This document shows, piece after piece, positions 14,397 to 22,752 of a stretch of DNA of 24,652 nt. The DNA comes from DP-36 sp036004365 (GTDB lineage Bacteria > Desulfobacterota > Binatia > UBA9968): the NCBI GenBank assembly GCA_036004365.1, contig DASYRN010000255.1, positions 1 through 24,652 on the forward strand. The letters are read 5' to 3'. A model generated the notes under the pieces. That model was not told the origin of the DNA, ran no database searches, and saw only the letters and a program-made list of their open reading frames with translations. The position numbers and the translations under genes are program-made. Position 1 is the stretch's first letter, and each line of letters opens with the position of its first letter.

Positions 14397-16969
14397 TTCG
14401 GCTGCTTCGGCTCCTTAGCTGGCGCCATTTTTTGCGTCATCGACTGCGAACCGCTCTTACTTTTTCAGGTATTGCTCTGGGGGTCGCGGTCATTGTCGCG
14501 ATTGCCGCCGTGAATCACACACTGGTGTCATCCTTTCAGCAGACTATTGAAACCGTCGCGGGGAAGGCCGTGCTTCAGGTGACGAACGGCGAAAGCGGGA
14601 TCCGAGAATCCTTATTTCCGATTATCCGCGACACAGAGGGCGTGCTGGATGCCGTAGGAGCGGTTGAGGGCTTTCTTCCGGTCTCAGGTTTTAAAGGAGA
14701 GAGGCTGTACATCTACGGGGTCGATTTTCTATCCGATTCTTCTATCCGGGAGCATGAATTTTCGGATCAGTTTGGATTCGATCAAGCTTTGGATTTTATC
14801 GCTCAGCCCGATTCGATTGCGCTTACGGAGTCGCTCTCCCGACGTCTGGATTTAGCTCTGGGATCCAGAATCTCACTTGCCACCAGTCAGGGCGTACGGA
14901 GTTACACCACACGCGCTCTATTGAAAGAGCGTGGCGCGGCCAAAATTTTTGGCGGGAGCTTTGCGTTGATGGATTTGCCGGTTGCGCAAATCGCTCTTGG
15001 TAAGGAGGGCAAGATCGACGTCGTGGACCTCACGGTCGAAGAGGGTGAGACGGTTGAAGCGGTGAAGGGGAGATTGTCGCCTCGGTTACAGGGTGCGGCC
15101 CAGGTAGCGCGGCCCAAGGAGAGGGGGGAACAGGTCGAGTCCATGCTCACTTCTTTCCGGGTGGGACTCTTCTTTGTGAGCTTGGTCGCGCTGTTTGTCG
15201 GGTTTTTCCTGATCTACAACACGGTGGCCGTCTCGGTGATTCAGAGAAAGCGAGAGATCGGAACGCTTCGTTGTCTGGGAGTAGTCAGGAGCGACATCCT
15301 TCTTTTGTTTGTGGCGGAGGCTCTGGCGTTAGCCCTTCCCGCTTCGCTCCTCGGGATCTTGACGGGTCTATTGTTGGCCCAGGCGGCCCTCTTTTCCGTC
15401 GGTGAGAGCGTGAATAACCTCTTTCTACAAATCGATCTTACGGGGGTCACTTTGACTCTGCGGGAGTTTTGGATCGCCCTGGCAAGCGGCATGGGAGTAT
15501 CGCTTCTGGCCGCTCTCTTTCCCGCGTGGCAGGCGACCCAAGTGAGCGCTCTCGAAGGCGCTCGGCAGACCGTGTGGAGTCCCAGGACTAATGGCCCACG
15601 TAGCGCCTCTATGTTGGGGTGGTTTCTTCTTCTTTTCTTTCCCGCGATGTTGTTTTTATCGCGGCTCGGTTTCGGACCGGTAGAAAAATTCACTCTGGGT
15701 GTGGTCGCGATGCTCATCTTCTTGCTTGGGCTCTCGTTCCTTTGCCCCCTTTTTATCGCGTCATGGGTAAAGATCGTTGGCCGCGGTCTTTTCCGCCCGT
15801 CATTCTTATCGAGTGTGGAGAGTCGACTCGCCTCGGACAGTCTGTATCGCAGCCCGGTCCGCTCCGGCATCACCGTGGCTACCTTGATGATTAGCCTAGC
15901 GGCGATCTTTACTATCGCCGCCTTTGTTAACAGTGTTCGGGGGTCGCTTCTTTCCTGGGTGGATCAGATGGTCACAGCGGACCTCATCGTAAGTTCGGGG
16001 TCTAAAACCGCGGGGCCGATGAATGTTCCGCTCAGAGAGGATCTTGCAACCGGAATGAAAGCCATCCCGGAAGTTCGAGTGGTGGACCTCTATCGTTTGA
16101 TTCGCTCCACCTATGAGGGAAAGCCTATTTTGATTGAGTCCTTTTCCGCTCAGGCTTCGGCTCAAGTTCGCAAGCTCCCGATGGCGCAAGGAGATGGAGA
16201 AAGAGCTTTGCGCGGCATGGCAGCCGCAGAGGGCGTGATCGTCAGCGAGAGCTTCCAAAGTAGATTCGGCAAGGGCATGGGAGACACGATCCAGCTTCCG
16301 ACGCCGTCAGGAACTGTCCCTTTCCGTGTCCTTGGAGTGTATGTGGATTATTCATCCGATTCGGGAAGCGTTCTGATCGACCGAGCGGTTTACAAACATT
16401 TATGGAAGGACGAGCTGGTGGATGCCTTTGATTTGTGGCTGTCCCCGGCGGCGGATCAAGAAGCGGTTATTCGCAAGATTAAGGATGATTACGGTGAGAG
16501 GTACCAGCTCTTTGTGAGCACCCACCGGCAGCTCAGAGCCGCTGTAGTAGACATCATGGAGCGGTCTTTTAGGGTGAACTACGCGGTTGAGATCATCGCG
16601 GTCGTTGTAGCGATCTTCAGCGTCGTCAACACGCTATTGGCTTCAGTCCTCGATCGCACCAGAGAGATCGGAGTTCTGCGAGCGATCGGGGCAACTCAGT
16701 CCCAAGTTCGAAAGATGGTGATCGCAGAGGCGGCTTGGATCGGATTGATGGGGGGGGTTCTCGGCCTCCTTTCAGGAACGCTCATGTCCTACCACCACGT
16801 GGTTTATAACACCAAGGCTCTCACAGGCTGGACTTTCCAGTATTACTATCCCTTGGATGTTGCTTTTCTGTGTGTTGTCCTGGCTGTTGGTCTTTGCTTA
16901 GCGGCGGGGTATCTCCCAGCCAAACAGGCGGCTTCAACGCCGATTGTAGAAGCGATAGGGTATGAGTAA
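14393..16969 (+). CDS. FtsX/MacB-type ABC permease with duplicated core (YbbP-like)
   Basis: This 858-residue inner-membrane protein begins with a cytoplasmic stretch and one membrane helix (RTALTFSGIALGVAVIVAIA). A large periplasmic domain and a first FtsX-like helix cluster (FFVSLVALFVGFFLIYNTVA with QRKREIGTLRCLG) follow. Mid-protein helices lead into a second periplasmic domain and a second FtsX cluster (VVAIFSVVNTLLASVLDRTREIGVLRAIGAT). The two REIG(T/V)LR motifs show the duplication. Length and layout resemble E. coli YbbP. GTG 14393 is chosen because GGAGG at 14381-14385 lies 7 bases upstream and the codon overlaps the ATPase stop. No TolC or membrane-fusion partner is nearby, and the cargo is unknown. 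Confidence 0.92.
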   Translation: MIRLLRLLSWRHFLRHRLRTALTFSGIALGVAVIVAIAAVNHTLVSSFQQTIETVAGKAVLQVTNGESGIRESLFPIIRDTEGVLDAVGAVEGFLPVSGFKGERLYIYGVDFLSDSSIREHEFSDQFGFDQALDFIAQPDSIALTESLSRRLDLALGSRISLATSQGVRSYTTRALLKERGAAKIFGGSFALMDLPVAQIALGKEGKIDVVDLTVEEGETVEAVKGRLSPRLQGAAQVARPKERGEQVESMLTSFRVGLFFVSLVALFVGFFLIYNTVAVSVIQRKREIGTLRCLGVVRSDILLLFVAEALALALPASLLGILTGLLLAQAALFSVGESVNNLFLQIDLTGVTLTLREFWIALASGMGVSLLAALFPAWQATQVSALEGARQTVWSPRTNGPRSASMLGWFLLLFFPAMLFLSRLGFGPVEKFTLGVVAMLIFLLGLSFLCPLFIASWVKIVGRGLFRPSFLSSVESRLASDSLYRSPVRSGITVATLMISLAAIFTIAAFVNSVRGSLLSWVDQMVTADLIVSSGSKTAGPMNVPLREDLATGMKAIPEVRVVDLYRLIRSTYEGKPILIESFSAQASAQVRKLPMAQGDGERALRGMAAAEGVIVSESFQSRFGKGMGDTIQLPTPSGTVPFRVLGVYVDYSSDSGSVLIDRAVYKHLWKDELVDAFDLWLSPAADQEAVIRKIKDDYGERYQLFVSTHRQLRAAVVDIMERSFRVNYAVEIIAVVVAIFSVVNTLLASVLDRTREIGVLRAIGATQSQVRKMVIAEAAWIGLMGGVLGLLSGTLMSYHHVVYNTKALTGWTFQYYYPLDVAFLCVVLAVGLCLAAGYLPAKQAASTPIVEAIGYE

Positions 16970-17005
16970 TTTAGCTCGGAAGATGGATGGGCCAGAAGGA
17001 TGTTT

Positions 17006-17548
17006 TCATGAAGTGGGCAGGAGTTTCACGATCACGAAGCGGGCGCGGCGATTTTTATGGCGGCAGTCTTCTGTATTCTCCAGGCAAGCCGGCGCTTCCT
17101 TGCCGTAACTTATGACAAACAATCTATCCGCAGGAATCCCCAGATTGACGAGATAATCTTTAGCTCCCTGTGCCCGCTTGAGACCCAGGGCCAAATTATA
17201 TTCCGATGTTCCCAGGTCGTCACAATGGCCCTCGATCTCGACTCTCTCAGCTCCGTTGCTCTGCAACCATTCGGCGTTGGCTTTGAGCACGTCCCTGGCA
17301 CTAGTAGCAAGATCGTAGTTATCGAACTCAAAGAAGATATCCTTCAGCGGGCTTCCAGGAGGTGTAATCGAGGCTACGCCCTGCTGCATCGCTTGCAGGC
17401 TCGATGGCGTTCTGGGGTCAGGAACAGTGCGCCGCGGCTGCTCGCTCGACTGTGCTAGAGATGAGGCGGAATCCTCCGATAAAGCGCAACCGAGAAATAA
17501 AAGTGGGAAGGACCACCCAAGTAGCAACGCGATTCGTCTATTCGTCAT
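17006..17548 (-). CDS. pal: Peptidoglycan-associated lipoprotein (Pal), OmpA C-terminal domain
   Basis: This 180-residue outer-membrane lipoprotein ties the outer membrane to peptidoglycan. The signal peptide ends in lipobox LFLGC, with Cys21 as lipidation site. A Pro/Ser-rich linker precedes the OmpA-like domain from about residue 68. That domain has IFFEFDNYDL, EGHCDDLGTSEYNLALG at 107-123, LFVISYGKEAPA and KNRRARF at 165-171. The Asp and Arg expected to bind diaminopimelate are present, but DERGT, usual in Pal, reads DDLGT. ATG 17548 is used because AAAGGA lies 6 bases upstream; an ATG 10 codons earlier would precede the signal peptide by a hydrophilic stretch. No tol genes are adjacent, so it is either an isolated pal or a Pal-like paralogue. 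Confidence 0.88.
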   Translation of the reverse strand: MTNRRIALLLGWSFPLLFLGCALSEDSASSLAQSSEQPRRTVPDPRTPSSLQAMQQGVASITPPGSPLKDIFFEFDNYDLATSARDVLKANAEWLQSNGAERVEIEGHCDDLGTSEYNLALGLKRAQGAKDYLVNLGIPADRLFVISYGKEAPACLENTEDCRHKNRRARFVIVKLLPTS

Positions 17549-17578
17549 CCGTTTTCCTTTGGTGCCGCATATTACCAC

Positions 17579-17822
17579 ATTTCGTCATTGTTTTCCTGTG
17601 GCATCAGAAAAGAAGCGTGTAACAGGACTGTCCAGCGCCTCGAACTTCGTGGGATTGGGGGGAATTGCGGAGAGTTATTTCGAGACTTTAAAGAAAATTG
17701 AGTTGTTATTCTAGGCTTGTACAAGCTTACCCTGGCCCTGGCCATTTCTGTTCCGGCTGGTGGCTCAAGAGCTGGCAAAACTATCTTGAAAGTTTCCGAC
17801 TTGGTTTAAGGTGTACCTTGGT
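17579..17822. other. Non-coding gap between Pal and a possible small ORF
   Basis: This 244-base stretch contains no frame I would call a gene on either strand. It holds a perfect palindrome at 17715-17726 and a CCCTGGCCCTGGCC direct duplication near 17731-17744. The pal promoter should lie in its left part, but I see no convincing box pair. Confidence 0.4.
17715..17726. promoter_or_regulatory. Perfect 12-bp palindrome, possible operator
   Basis: GCTTGTACAAGC is a gapless palindrome located about 170 bases upstream of the pal start and about 100 bases upstream of the possible small ORF. Perfect 12-mers of this kind often bind dimeric regulators, but the position is not tied to a recognised promoter. 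Confidence 0.3.
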
Positions 17823-17981
17823 ATGGATATTGCGGTATGCTCGTGCCGAAAAAACCAGGCAGGTCACAAAAAGGTGGAAACAGAACTTACCTATCTCATT
17901 ATCTTCGTTGCCTTCATTCTGGGTCTGGTGTGGATTTCGTTGCCTAAGAAGAAGGCCCAACAGCGTCCCCATCACCGTTAA
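17823..17981 (+). CDS. Possible small single-pass membrane protein
   Basis: A plus-strand frame from ATG 17823 to TAA 17981 would encode 52 residues. AAGGTG lies about 9 bases upstream of the ATG. An internal GTG at 17874 would give 35 residues. Both versions contain one hydrophobic helix (LTYLIIFVAFILGLVWISL) followed by a basic tail (PKKKAQQRPHHR), which predicts a membrane anchor with cytoplasmic C-terminus. It faces the VanZ-like gene and has no homologue I recognise. Short hydrophobic frames can arise by chance, so confidence is low. Confidence 0.35.
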   Translation: MDIAVCSCRKNQAGHKKVETELTYLIIFVAFILGLVWISLPKKKAQQRPHHR

Positions 17982-18036
17982 AATTTGAAGCCTCACGCTA
18001 AACTTGGGCCGACTCTTCAGCAGGGTAGCCGTCACT

Positions 18037-18471
18037 CTATCCGCGATATTTAGATTCACGCAGATACATCCAGAAAACTCCGCACGCCCCTCCGAAAATA
18101 TCCAGCATGACGTCGGTCCAAGCAGGATCGCGACTGGCGACGAAGATCTGATGAAATTCATCCCCTAGGGCATAGACGGATACGATGGCGAAGGTCCAGC
18201 CCAACCATCTTCGAGGCCATCGGTTTGTCTGGATCCGGAACGCTCGAATGAGCAACAGCGCCAATATAAAGTATTCCGACCAATGAGCGACCGTGCGCGT
18301 AAACCGATCAAGGGTTTTCAGCAGCCCGGCGGAAGCGTCGGGGAAGATCCAAAGAATGAAGGAATTAGTGATACGGGAAGTGTTCTCAGAGGAGAACGTG
18401 TCAGTGGAAAAGAAAAAAATCAGGGCGAACCAAAGAAACACTGGCCCCCAAGCTTTCACAAACGTAGACAT
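18037..18471 (-). CDS. VanZ-like family membrane protein
   Basis: This 144-residue inner-membrane protein has four predicted helices, near residues 8-22, 66-80, 87-101 and 121-136. It carries the VanZ-family signature: HWSEYFILALLLIRAF in the second helix, then ALGDEFHQIFVASRDPAWTDVMLDIFGGACG near 101-131, with the conserved Asp-Glu, Gln, Arg, Asp and Gly residues. VanZ confers low-level teicoplanin resistance in enterococci, but most family members have no known role, so resistance should not be assumed here. It lies 80 bases downstream of the NodJ-like permease gene on the same strand. ATG 18471 lacks an evident ribosome binding site. Confidence 0.85.
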   Translation of the reverse strand: MSTFVKAWGPVFLWFALIFFFSTDTFSSENTSRITNSFILWIFPDASAGLLKTLDRFTRTVAHWSEYFILALLLIRAFRIQTNRWPRRWLGWTFAIVSVYALGDEFHQIFVASRDPAWTDVMLDIFGGACGVFWMYLRESKYRG

Positions 18472-18551
18472 GGCAATTTAGGGCATTATAGTCATCTCAA
18501 TGTTTTGCCAATGAGGACCGGCTTGCGTGCGACTCCTTCTTTGCGCAGGGA

Positions 18552-19319
18552 TCAATTGGTTAACCGTGCCCTTATGCTGCGACGCGCCAAGGCCAAGAGA
18601 AATACGGATACACCCGCGCAATAGAAAAGATCCCATAAGATCAACGGCGAGACCTCTCCGTGAAATGCCGCCCGTGCCAGACGCACAGGGTGGAGAAGAG
18701 GCAGCAACTCAGCGACCCATAGCCAGCCTTGCGACAGCCGCTCCTCTAGCGGAAAGAAGATATCGGAAAAGAGAAAGAGGGGAGTCAGGAAAAGAGTGAA
18801 GTAAAAACTGAACAGTTCGATGTTGGGAATTCTCAGCGTGAATACGATTCCGATTGCGGCGAAGAGAAGCCCGGCCAGAGGGATGATCGGCAGGACGAAT
18901 AATGCGGTTGGAAGCGGGGCGAGATTCAATAGAGCCAGCACGATGAAGAAACAGCCGCCGTAGATGGAAGCGCGCGTGACGGCCCACAGGATCTCACCGC
19001 CTAGGACATCGTCGGGTTGGATGGGTGTTGTCAGCATGGCATCGTAGGCTTTCTCGTAGACAAGACGCACATAGATATTGTACGTCACTTCAAAACTGGC
19101 CCCATTCATGGCCGCAACGCATACGAGGCCCGGGGCCAAGAAACCGATGTACGAAGTCCCTCCCATCTCTGAAACGTAGGCGCCCACACCGACGCCTATG
19201 GAAACCAGATAGAATACCGGCTCGAAAAAGTTCGGCAGGATATTTAACTTCCATGTGCGCCGGTACATTGCCGCGTTGCGTTGCCACACGGCCAGGGCGT
19301 GACGAACGGAAAGGTTCAT
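18552..19319 (-). CDS. ABC-2 type transporter permease, NodJ-like
   Basis: This 255-residue inner-membrane permease has six predicted helices. It starts with an amphipathic segment (VWQRNAAMYRRTWKLNILPN) typical of NodJ/ABC-2 exporters and carries FLAPGLVCVAAMNGASFE and PLFLFSDIFFPLEERL motifs. The start is ATG 19319 because it overlaps the stop of the ATPase gene as ATGA and is preceded by GGAGG; a longer frame upstream only reads through the ATPase gene in another phase. NodIJ exports lipo-oligosaccharides in rhizobia, and relatives elsewhere export diverse hydrophobic molecules or polysaccharides. Cargo is unknown here. Confidence 0.92.
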   Translation of the reverse strand: MNLSVRHALAVWQRNAAMYRRTWKLNILPNFFEPVFYLVSIGVGVGAYVSEMGGTSYIGFLAPGLVCVAAMNGASFEVTYNIYVRLVYEKAYDAMLTTPIQPDDVLGGEILWAVTRASIYGGCFFIVLALLNLAPLPTALFVLPIIPLAGLLFAAIGIVFTLRIPNIELFSFYFTLFLTPLFLFSDIFFPLEERLSQGWLWVAELLPLLHPVRLARAAFHGEVSPLILWDLFYCAGVSVFLLALARRSIRARLTN

Positions 19320-20242
19320 ACTCCTCCCTCTAGGCTCGTGCCCGTAAGCGCGATGAACACATCTTCGAGATTTGTCGGTCGCACGATGAACGGTCGTCGA
19401 TCTCCTCGATCTCGGTCGCGGATGTGCTCGATCAGTGGAGCGGCATCGTCTAAATAGAACATGACGCGCCGTCCAATCCGAATGCGATGACACGGCAAAT
19501 CAAGGCCATTGAGGAGCGTTCGCTCTTCTTCAGGCGCGCAGTCAATCTCCACTGTGTTCGGGGCGAGGTGTGTCGCAATCAGCTTCATCGGCTTTCCTTC
19601 ATCGATCACTTTCCCTCCCGAGACAATCGCAACCCGGTCGCATAGCCTCTGGGCCTCATCCATATAGTGAGTCGTCAGCAGAATGGTTGCGCCGTTCGCT
19701 TTGAGATCCCCCACCCGAGACCACAGGGAAAGCCGTACCGCCGGATCGAGTCCGGTGGTCGGCTCATCAAGGATAAGCAGCTCCGGTCGGTTCATGAGAG
19801 AAAGAGCGATAGCGAGGCGACGCTGGAATCCGCCGGAAAGGTGTCGCACAGGCACGCTCGCGTGCGACCTCAACTTGAGAAAATCGATGACCTCGTGAAT
19901 GCGGCGGGAAAGATCCGGCTCATGCAGTAAATGGTAGGCACCGAAGACACGGAGATTTTCTAGCGGCGAAAAAGCCTCGATCAGGACATTCTGCTGAAGC
20001 GTTACGCCCAACCTGGAACGCACGGCTCGTGTTTGGCTCGCGATATCGATTCCGAAGACCCGGATCGTGCCACTGGTTGGTCGCGTGACACCGTATATCA
20101 TGCGCAGCGCGGTTGTCTTGCCGGCGCCGTTGGGACCCAAAACGCCGAAGCAGATGCCGGAAGGCACCTGAAGACTCAAGCAATCAACAGCCAGGCGATC
20201 GCCAAAGCGTTTTGAAACAGAGTCAACGTCAACAACAATCAT
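19316..20242 (-). CDS. ABC-2 type transporter ATP-binding protein, NodI-like
   Basis: This 308-residue ATPase carries Walker A GPNGAGKTT at 36-44, Q-loop Gln near 83, signature LSGGF at 135-139, Walker B LLILDEP at 155-161 with TTGLDP at 162-167, and the H-loop His at 192. The C-terminal ~90 residues (VEIDCAPEEE, then FIVRPTNLEDVFIALTG) form the regulatory tail common in CcmA/NodI/DrrA-type exporters. Its TGA overlaps the ATG of the NodJ-like permease, so the two subunits are co-translated. Start ATG 20242 has no clear ribosome binding site. It is 64 bases downstream of the MFS gene on the same strand. Confidence 0.93.
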   Translation of the reverse strand: MIVVDVDSVSKRFGDRLAVDCLSLQVPSGICFGVLGPNGAGKTTALRMIYGVTRPTSGTIRVFGIDIASQTRAVRSRLGVTLQQNVLIEAFSPLENLRVFGAYHLLHEPDLSRRIHEVIDFLKLRSHASVPVRHLSGGFQRRLAIALSLMNRPELLILDEPTTGLDPAVRLSLWSRVGDLKANGATILLTTHYMDEAQRLCDRVAIVSGGKVIDEGKPMKLIATHLAPNTVEIDCAPEEERTLLNGLDLPCHRIRIGRRVMFYLDDAAPLIEHIRDRDRGDRRPFIVRPTNLEDVFIALTGTSLEGGV

Positions 20243-20287
20243 TGTCAGGATAGTTACAAAAGGACTAGGCTCCAGCGATCGGCAGTC

Positions 20288-20345
20288 GGCCTTCAGTTTT
20301 TTCTCTTTAAGCTGATAGCTCGGCGGCTAACGGCTGAGAGCTATT
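20288..20345. repeat. Interspersed repeat copy running into the MFS gene
   Basis: The segment contains TCGGCCTTCAG, AAGCTGATAGCTCGGCGGCT and CGGCTGAGAGCTA, words shared with 13210-13258 and partly with 9041-9063. It begins in the 64-base gap after the MFS stop and extends about 39 bases into the MFS reading frame, so the last dozen or so MFS codons are repeat-derived. Confidence 0.5.
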
Positions 20346-21596
20346 TCGAGGCGACGGTTTAACCATTAAGGCATAGAGACCAGCGGACATCAAGAAAAGC
20401 AACACGATGACCCAGAGCATGGGCTCGTAGGTCTGGTCGCGGTCATAGATCCAGCCTGCGGCGACAGGGGCAGCCACCGCTCCCCACATGTAAAAGAAGC
20501 TCATGCTCCCTCGAATCGTGCCGAAGTTCCTTCGGCCAAAGAAGTCTCCTACGGTAGCCCACCCGACCGGAAAGATCGACTCGACCGTGGTGAAAAGCAC
20601 GGTGAAGATCCATAGGTGCCATTCCGCCTCACCGAAGATGACGAGAAATAGGGTTGCCGTACCGATGAGCATGCTGGTGCCCATCAGCTTAGGTTTGTTG
20701 ACGTAGTCGGCCAGCCAGCCCAGCAGCAGATGGCAGGGGAGGCTGAGAAAAGCCAGAGTGCCGACTAAAAAGGCAGCGCGCGGTTCCGAGAGGCCCTTCC
20801 AAACCATGATGGGAATAAAATGGACGATCAGCGTTGCAAGTCCCGCCACTCTGAACATGGTGGCGAAAATGAACATCCAGAAAGCTGGCGTGCGTATGGC
20901 CTGAGCCGGCGTGAATTCTACTTCCAGCCTACGTTGCTCGGCGTCTTTAGCGCGGGGCTCTGCTGAGTTACCGGGTTTACCCGGGAGGCCACCGTCGGGC
21001 ATTAGACCCATGCTTTCGGGTGAACGGCGCACGAAAGAGGCGAGGGGCAAACCTATGGCAAGAATGCCGACGCCTGCAACAAAAGCGCCGAGGCGCCAGC
21101 CCCAGGTTTGAATGGTCATAGAGAGAATCGGAGTTAGCAAAGCTCCTCCGGTCCCGATGGACGCACTGATTAAGGTCATGGCCAGCGCCCGACGACGGAT
21201 AAACCAGGTATTCGCCATAATCATGGGCGCGTGCATAAAGCCGGCGCCGAAGGCAAGGGAGATGACGCCTAGGTACACCAGCATAAAAGTTAGATAACTG
21301 TTGACGCCGGAGAGCAGCATGTATCCGACGCCAGAGAAAAAAATTCCAACCAACATCACAGGCCGGGGGCCGAAGCGGTCGAGCATGTAGCCCGCCAGTG
21401 GACCTTCGAGCGCTCCTTCTGCGCGCGCAAGAGAGAAAGCAAGCGATGTTGCGGCGCGAGTTAAACCCAGATCCTGACTTAACGGCAAAAAGAAAACTGT
21501 GAATCCGTAGAGGTGGAAGCCACCGCCAAGCACCCGGACCGCGGCTCCAATTGCGACCATCCGCCAGCCGTAAAAGAATCGTGGAAAGAGTGCCAT
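20307..21596 (-). CDS. Major facilitator superfamily transporter
   Basis: This 429-residue secondary transporter has twelve predicted membrane helices in two bundles of six, split by a charged loop near residues 210-235 (PGNSAEPRAKDAEQRR). The opening FYGWRMVAIGAAVRVL and the first-half loop YMLDRFGPRPVML (RFG/GP motif between helices 2 and 3) are typical of the oxalate/formate and monocarboxylate-like MFS group common in soil bacteria. I start it at ATG 21596; an upstream TTG at 21623 would add 9 residues, and neither has a clear ribosome binding site. The last 12 or so residues (NSSQPLAAELSA) come from an interspersed repeat, so the native C-terminus may have been replaced. Substrate unknown, probably an organic anion. 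Confidence 0.9.
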   Translation of the reverse strand: MALFPRFFYGWRMVAIGAAVRVLGGGFHLYGFTVFFLPLSQDLGLTRAATSLAFSLARAEGALEGPLAGYMLDRFGPRPVMLVGIFFSGVGYMLLSGVNSYLTFMLVYLGVISLAFGAGFMHAPMIMANTWFIRRRALAMTLISASIGTGGALLTPILSMTIQTWGWRLGAFVAGVGILAIGLPLASFVRRSPESMGLMPDGGLPGKPGNSAEPRAKDAEQRRLEVEFTPAQAIRTPAFWMFIFATMFRVAGLATLIVHFIPIMVWKGLSEPRAAFLVGTLAFLSLPCHLLLGWLADYVNKPKLMGTSMLIGTATLFLVIFGEAEWHLWIFTVLFTTVESIFPVGWATVGDFFGRRNFGTIRGSMSFFYMWGAVAAPVAAGWIYDRDQTYEPMLWVIVLLFLMSAGLYALMVKPSPRNSSQPLAAELSA

Positions 21597-21691
21597 GATG
21601 GTGTGATCGAAAAAGACTTTCAAAGCACGGTATCCAGGGTTGACGGTTATGTCAACGCTATCGCTGTGGTAGAATGGCGACGGAGGTATTC

Positions 21692-22699
21692 ATGAAGCGC
21701 GTTCTTACTTTGATACCCGGCGACGGCATCGGACCCGAAGTGACAAAGCCAACTCAAGAGATTATCAAAGCGGCGGGAGTGGATATCGAGTGGGAGACTT
21801 TTGCGGCGGGAGCTGAAGCTTTGGAGCGCTCCGGCAAGACGGTCCCTGACGAGCTGTTGGACTCGATCAAAAGAAATAGAGTGGCCTTGAAAGGCCCGCT
21901 CACCACTCCCGTGGGTGAAGGTTTCAGCAGCGCAAACGTCGAGCTACGCAAGGCGCTGGATCTCTACGCCAACCTCCGGCCCGTCAAAAGCCTGCCGGCT
22001 GTCAAAAGTCGTTACGAAGAAGTGGATCTCATCGTGATCAGGGAAAACACGGAAGATCTTTACTCAGGGATCGAACACGTCGTGGTTCCCGGAGTGGTGG
22101 AAAGCCTCAAGATCATCACTGAAAAAGCCTCGACTAGGATCGCAGAGTTCGCGTTCAAACTGGCCCGTGCCGAGGGAAGAAAGAGAGTAACTGCGGTTCA
22201 CAAGGCAAACATCATGAAACTGAGCGACGGGCTCTTTCTCAACTGTGCACGGAAGGTAGCCAAGAAATTTCCCGATATCCAACATAACGATGTCATTGTG
22301 GACAACGCTTGCCTTCAACTTGTGCTCAATCCGCTCCAATACGATGTGTTGCTGCTGGAAAATCTTTACGGCGATATCGTCTCGGACGTGGCAGCGGGGC
22401 TCGTAGGCGGCCTAGGGCTCGTGCCTGGCGCGAATATCGGAGACGAGTGCGCCGTTTTTGAGACCGTCCATGGAAGCGCTCCCGACATCAAGGGAAAGAA
22501 CAAGGCTAACCCCACCGCGATGATCTTGGCGGCGGTGATGATGCTCAAGCACATCGGCGAAAAGAAAGCGGCGGAGCGCATCCATTCAGCATTGATCAAC
22601 GTCTTCACAAAAAGAAAAGTCTTTACGGCCGACCTCGGCGGGTCCGCCAGCACAAGCGAGTTTGCTGCCGCAATTATCAAGGAAATTGGACGAGGTTAG
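21692..22699 (+). CDS. NAD-dependent isocitrate dehydrogenase (isocitrate/isopropylmalate dehydrogenase family)
   Basis: This 335-residue beta-decarboxylating dehydrogenase should convert isocitrate to 2-oxoglutarate in the TCA cycle. LIPGDGIGPEV opens the protein. The substrate loop SxNVxLR at 80-86 matches the isocitrate form (Ser/Asn) rather than the isopropylmalate form. LRP, IRENTEDLYSGIE at 117-128, VHKANIMK and DNACLQLV follow. In the cofactor loop, HGSAPDI has Asp-Ile where NADP-specific E. coli Icd has Lys-Tyr, so NAD is predicted. Start ATG 21692 has GGAGG 5 bases upstream; an ATG at 21674 would lie ahead of that site. It diverges from the MFS gene. Homoisocitrate dehydrogenase is a less likely alternative. 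Confidence 0.9.
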   Translation: MKRVLTLIPGDGIGPEVTKPTQEIIKAAGVDIEWETFAAGAEALERSGKTVPDELLDSIKRNRVALKGPLTTPVGEGFSSANVELRKALDLYANLRPVKSLPAVKSRYEEVDLIVIRENTEDLYSGIEHVVVPGVVESLKIITEKASTRIAEFAFKLARAEGRKRVTAVHKANIMKLSDGLFLNCARKVAKKFPDIQHNDVIVDNACLQLVLNPLQYDVLLLENLYGDIVSDVAAGLVGGLGLVPGANIGDECAVFETVHGSAPDIKGKNKANPTAMILAAVMMLKHIGEKKAAERIHSALINVFTKRKVFTADLGGSASTSEFAAAIIKEIGRG

Positions 22700-22752
22700 G
22701 CCACAGATAAAAGAGATTAATAACTTGATGGGGTTGGGTTAAGGAGGAACTC

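Noticed and set aside
15241..15873. Long minus-strand open frame of 210 codons inside the FtsX-type permease gene
   Set aside because: It lies wholly antisense to a well-supported permease, is rich in Arg/Ser/Pro as expected from a shadow frame, and has no recognisable domain.
17781..18161. Minus-strand 126-codon frame overlapping the VanZ-like gene
   Set aside because: It overlaps the 3' part of the VanZ-like gene in another phase and lacks any family motif; the VanZ signature decides the frame.
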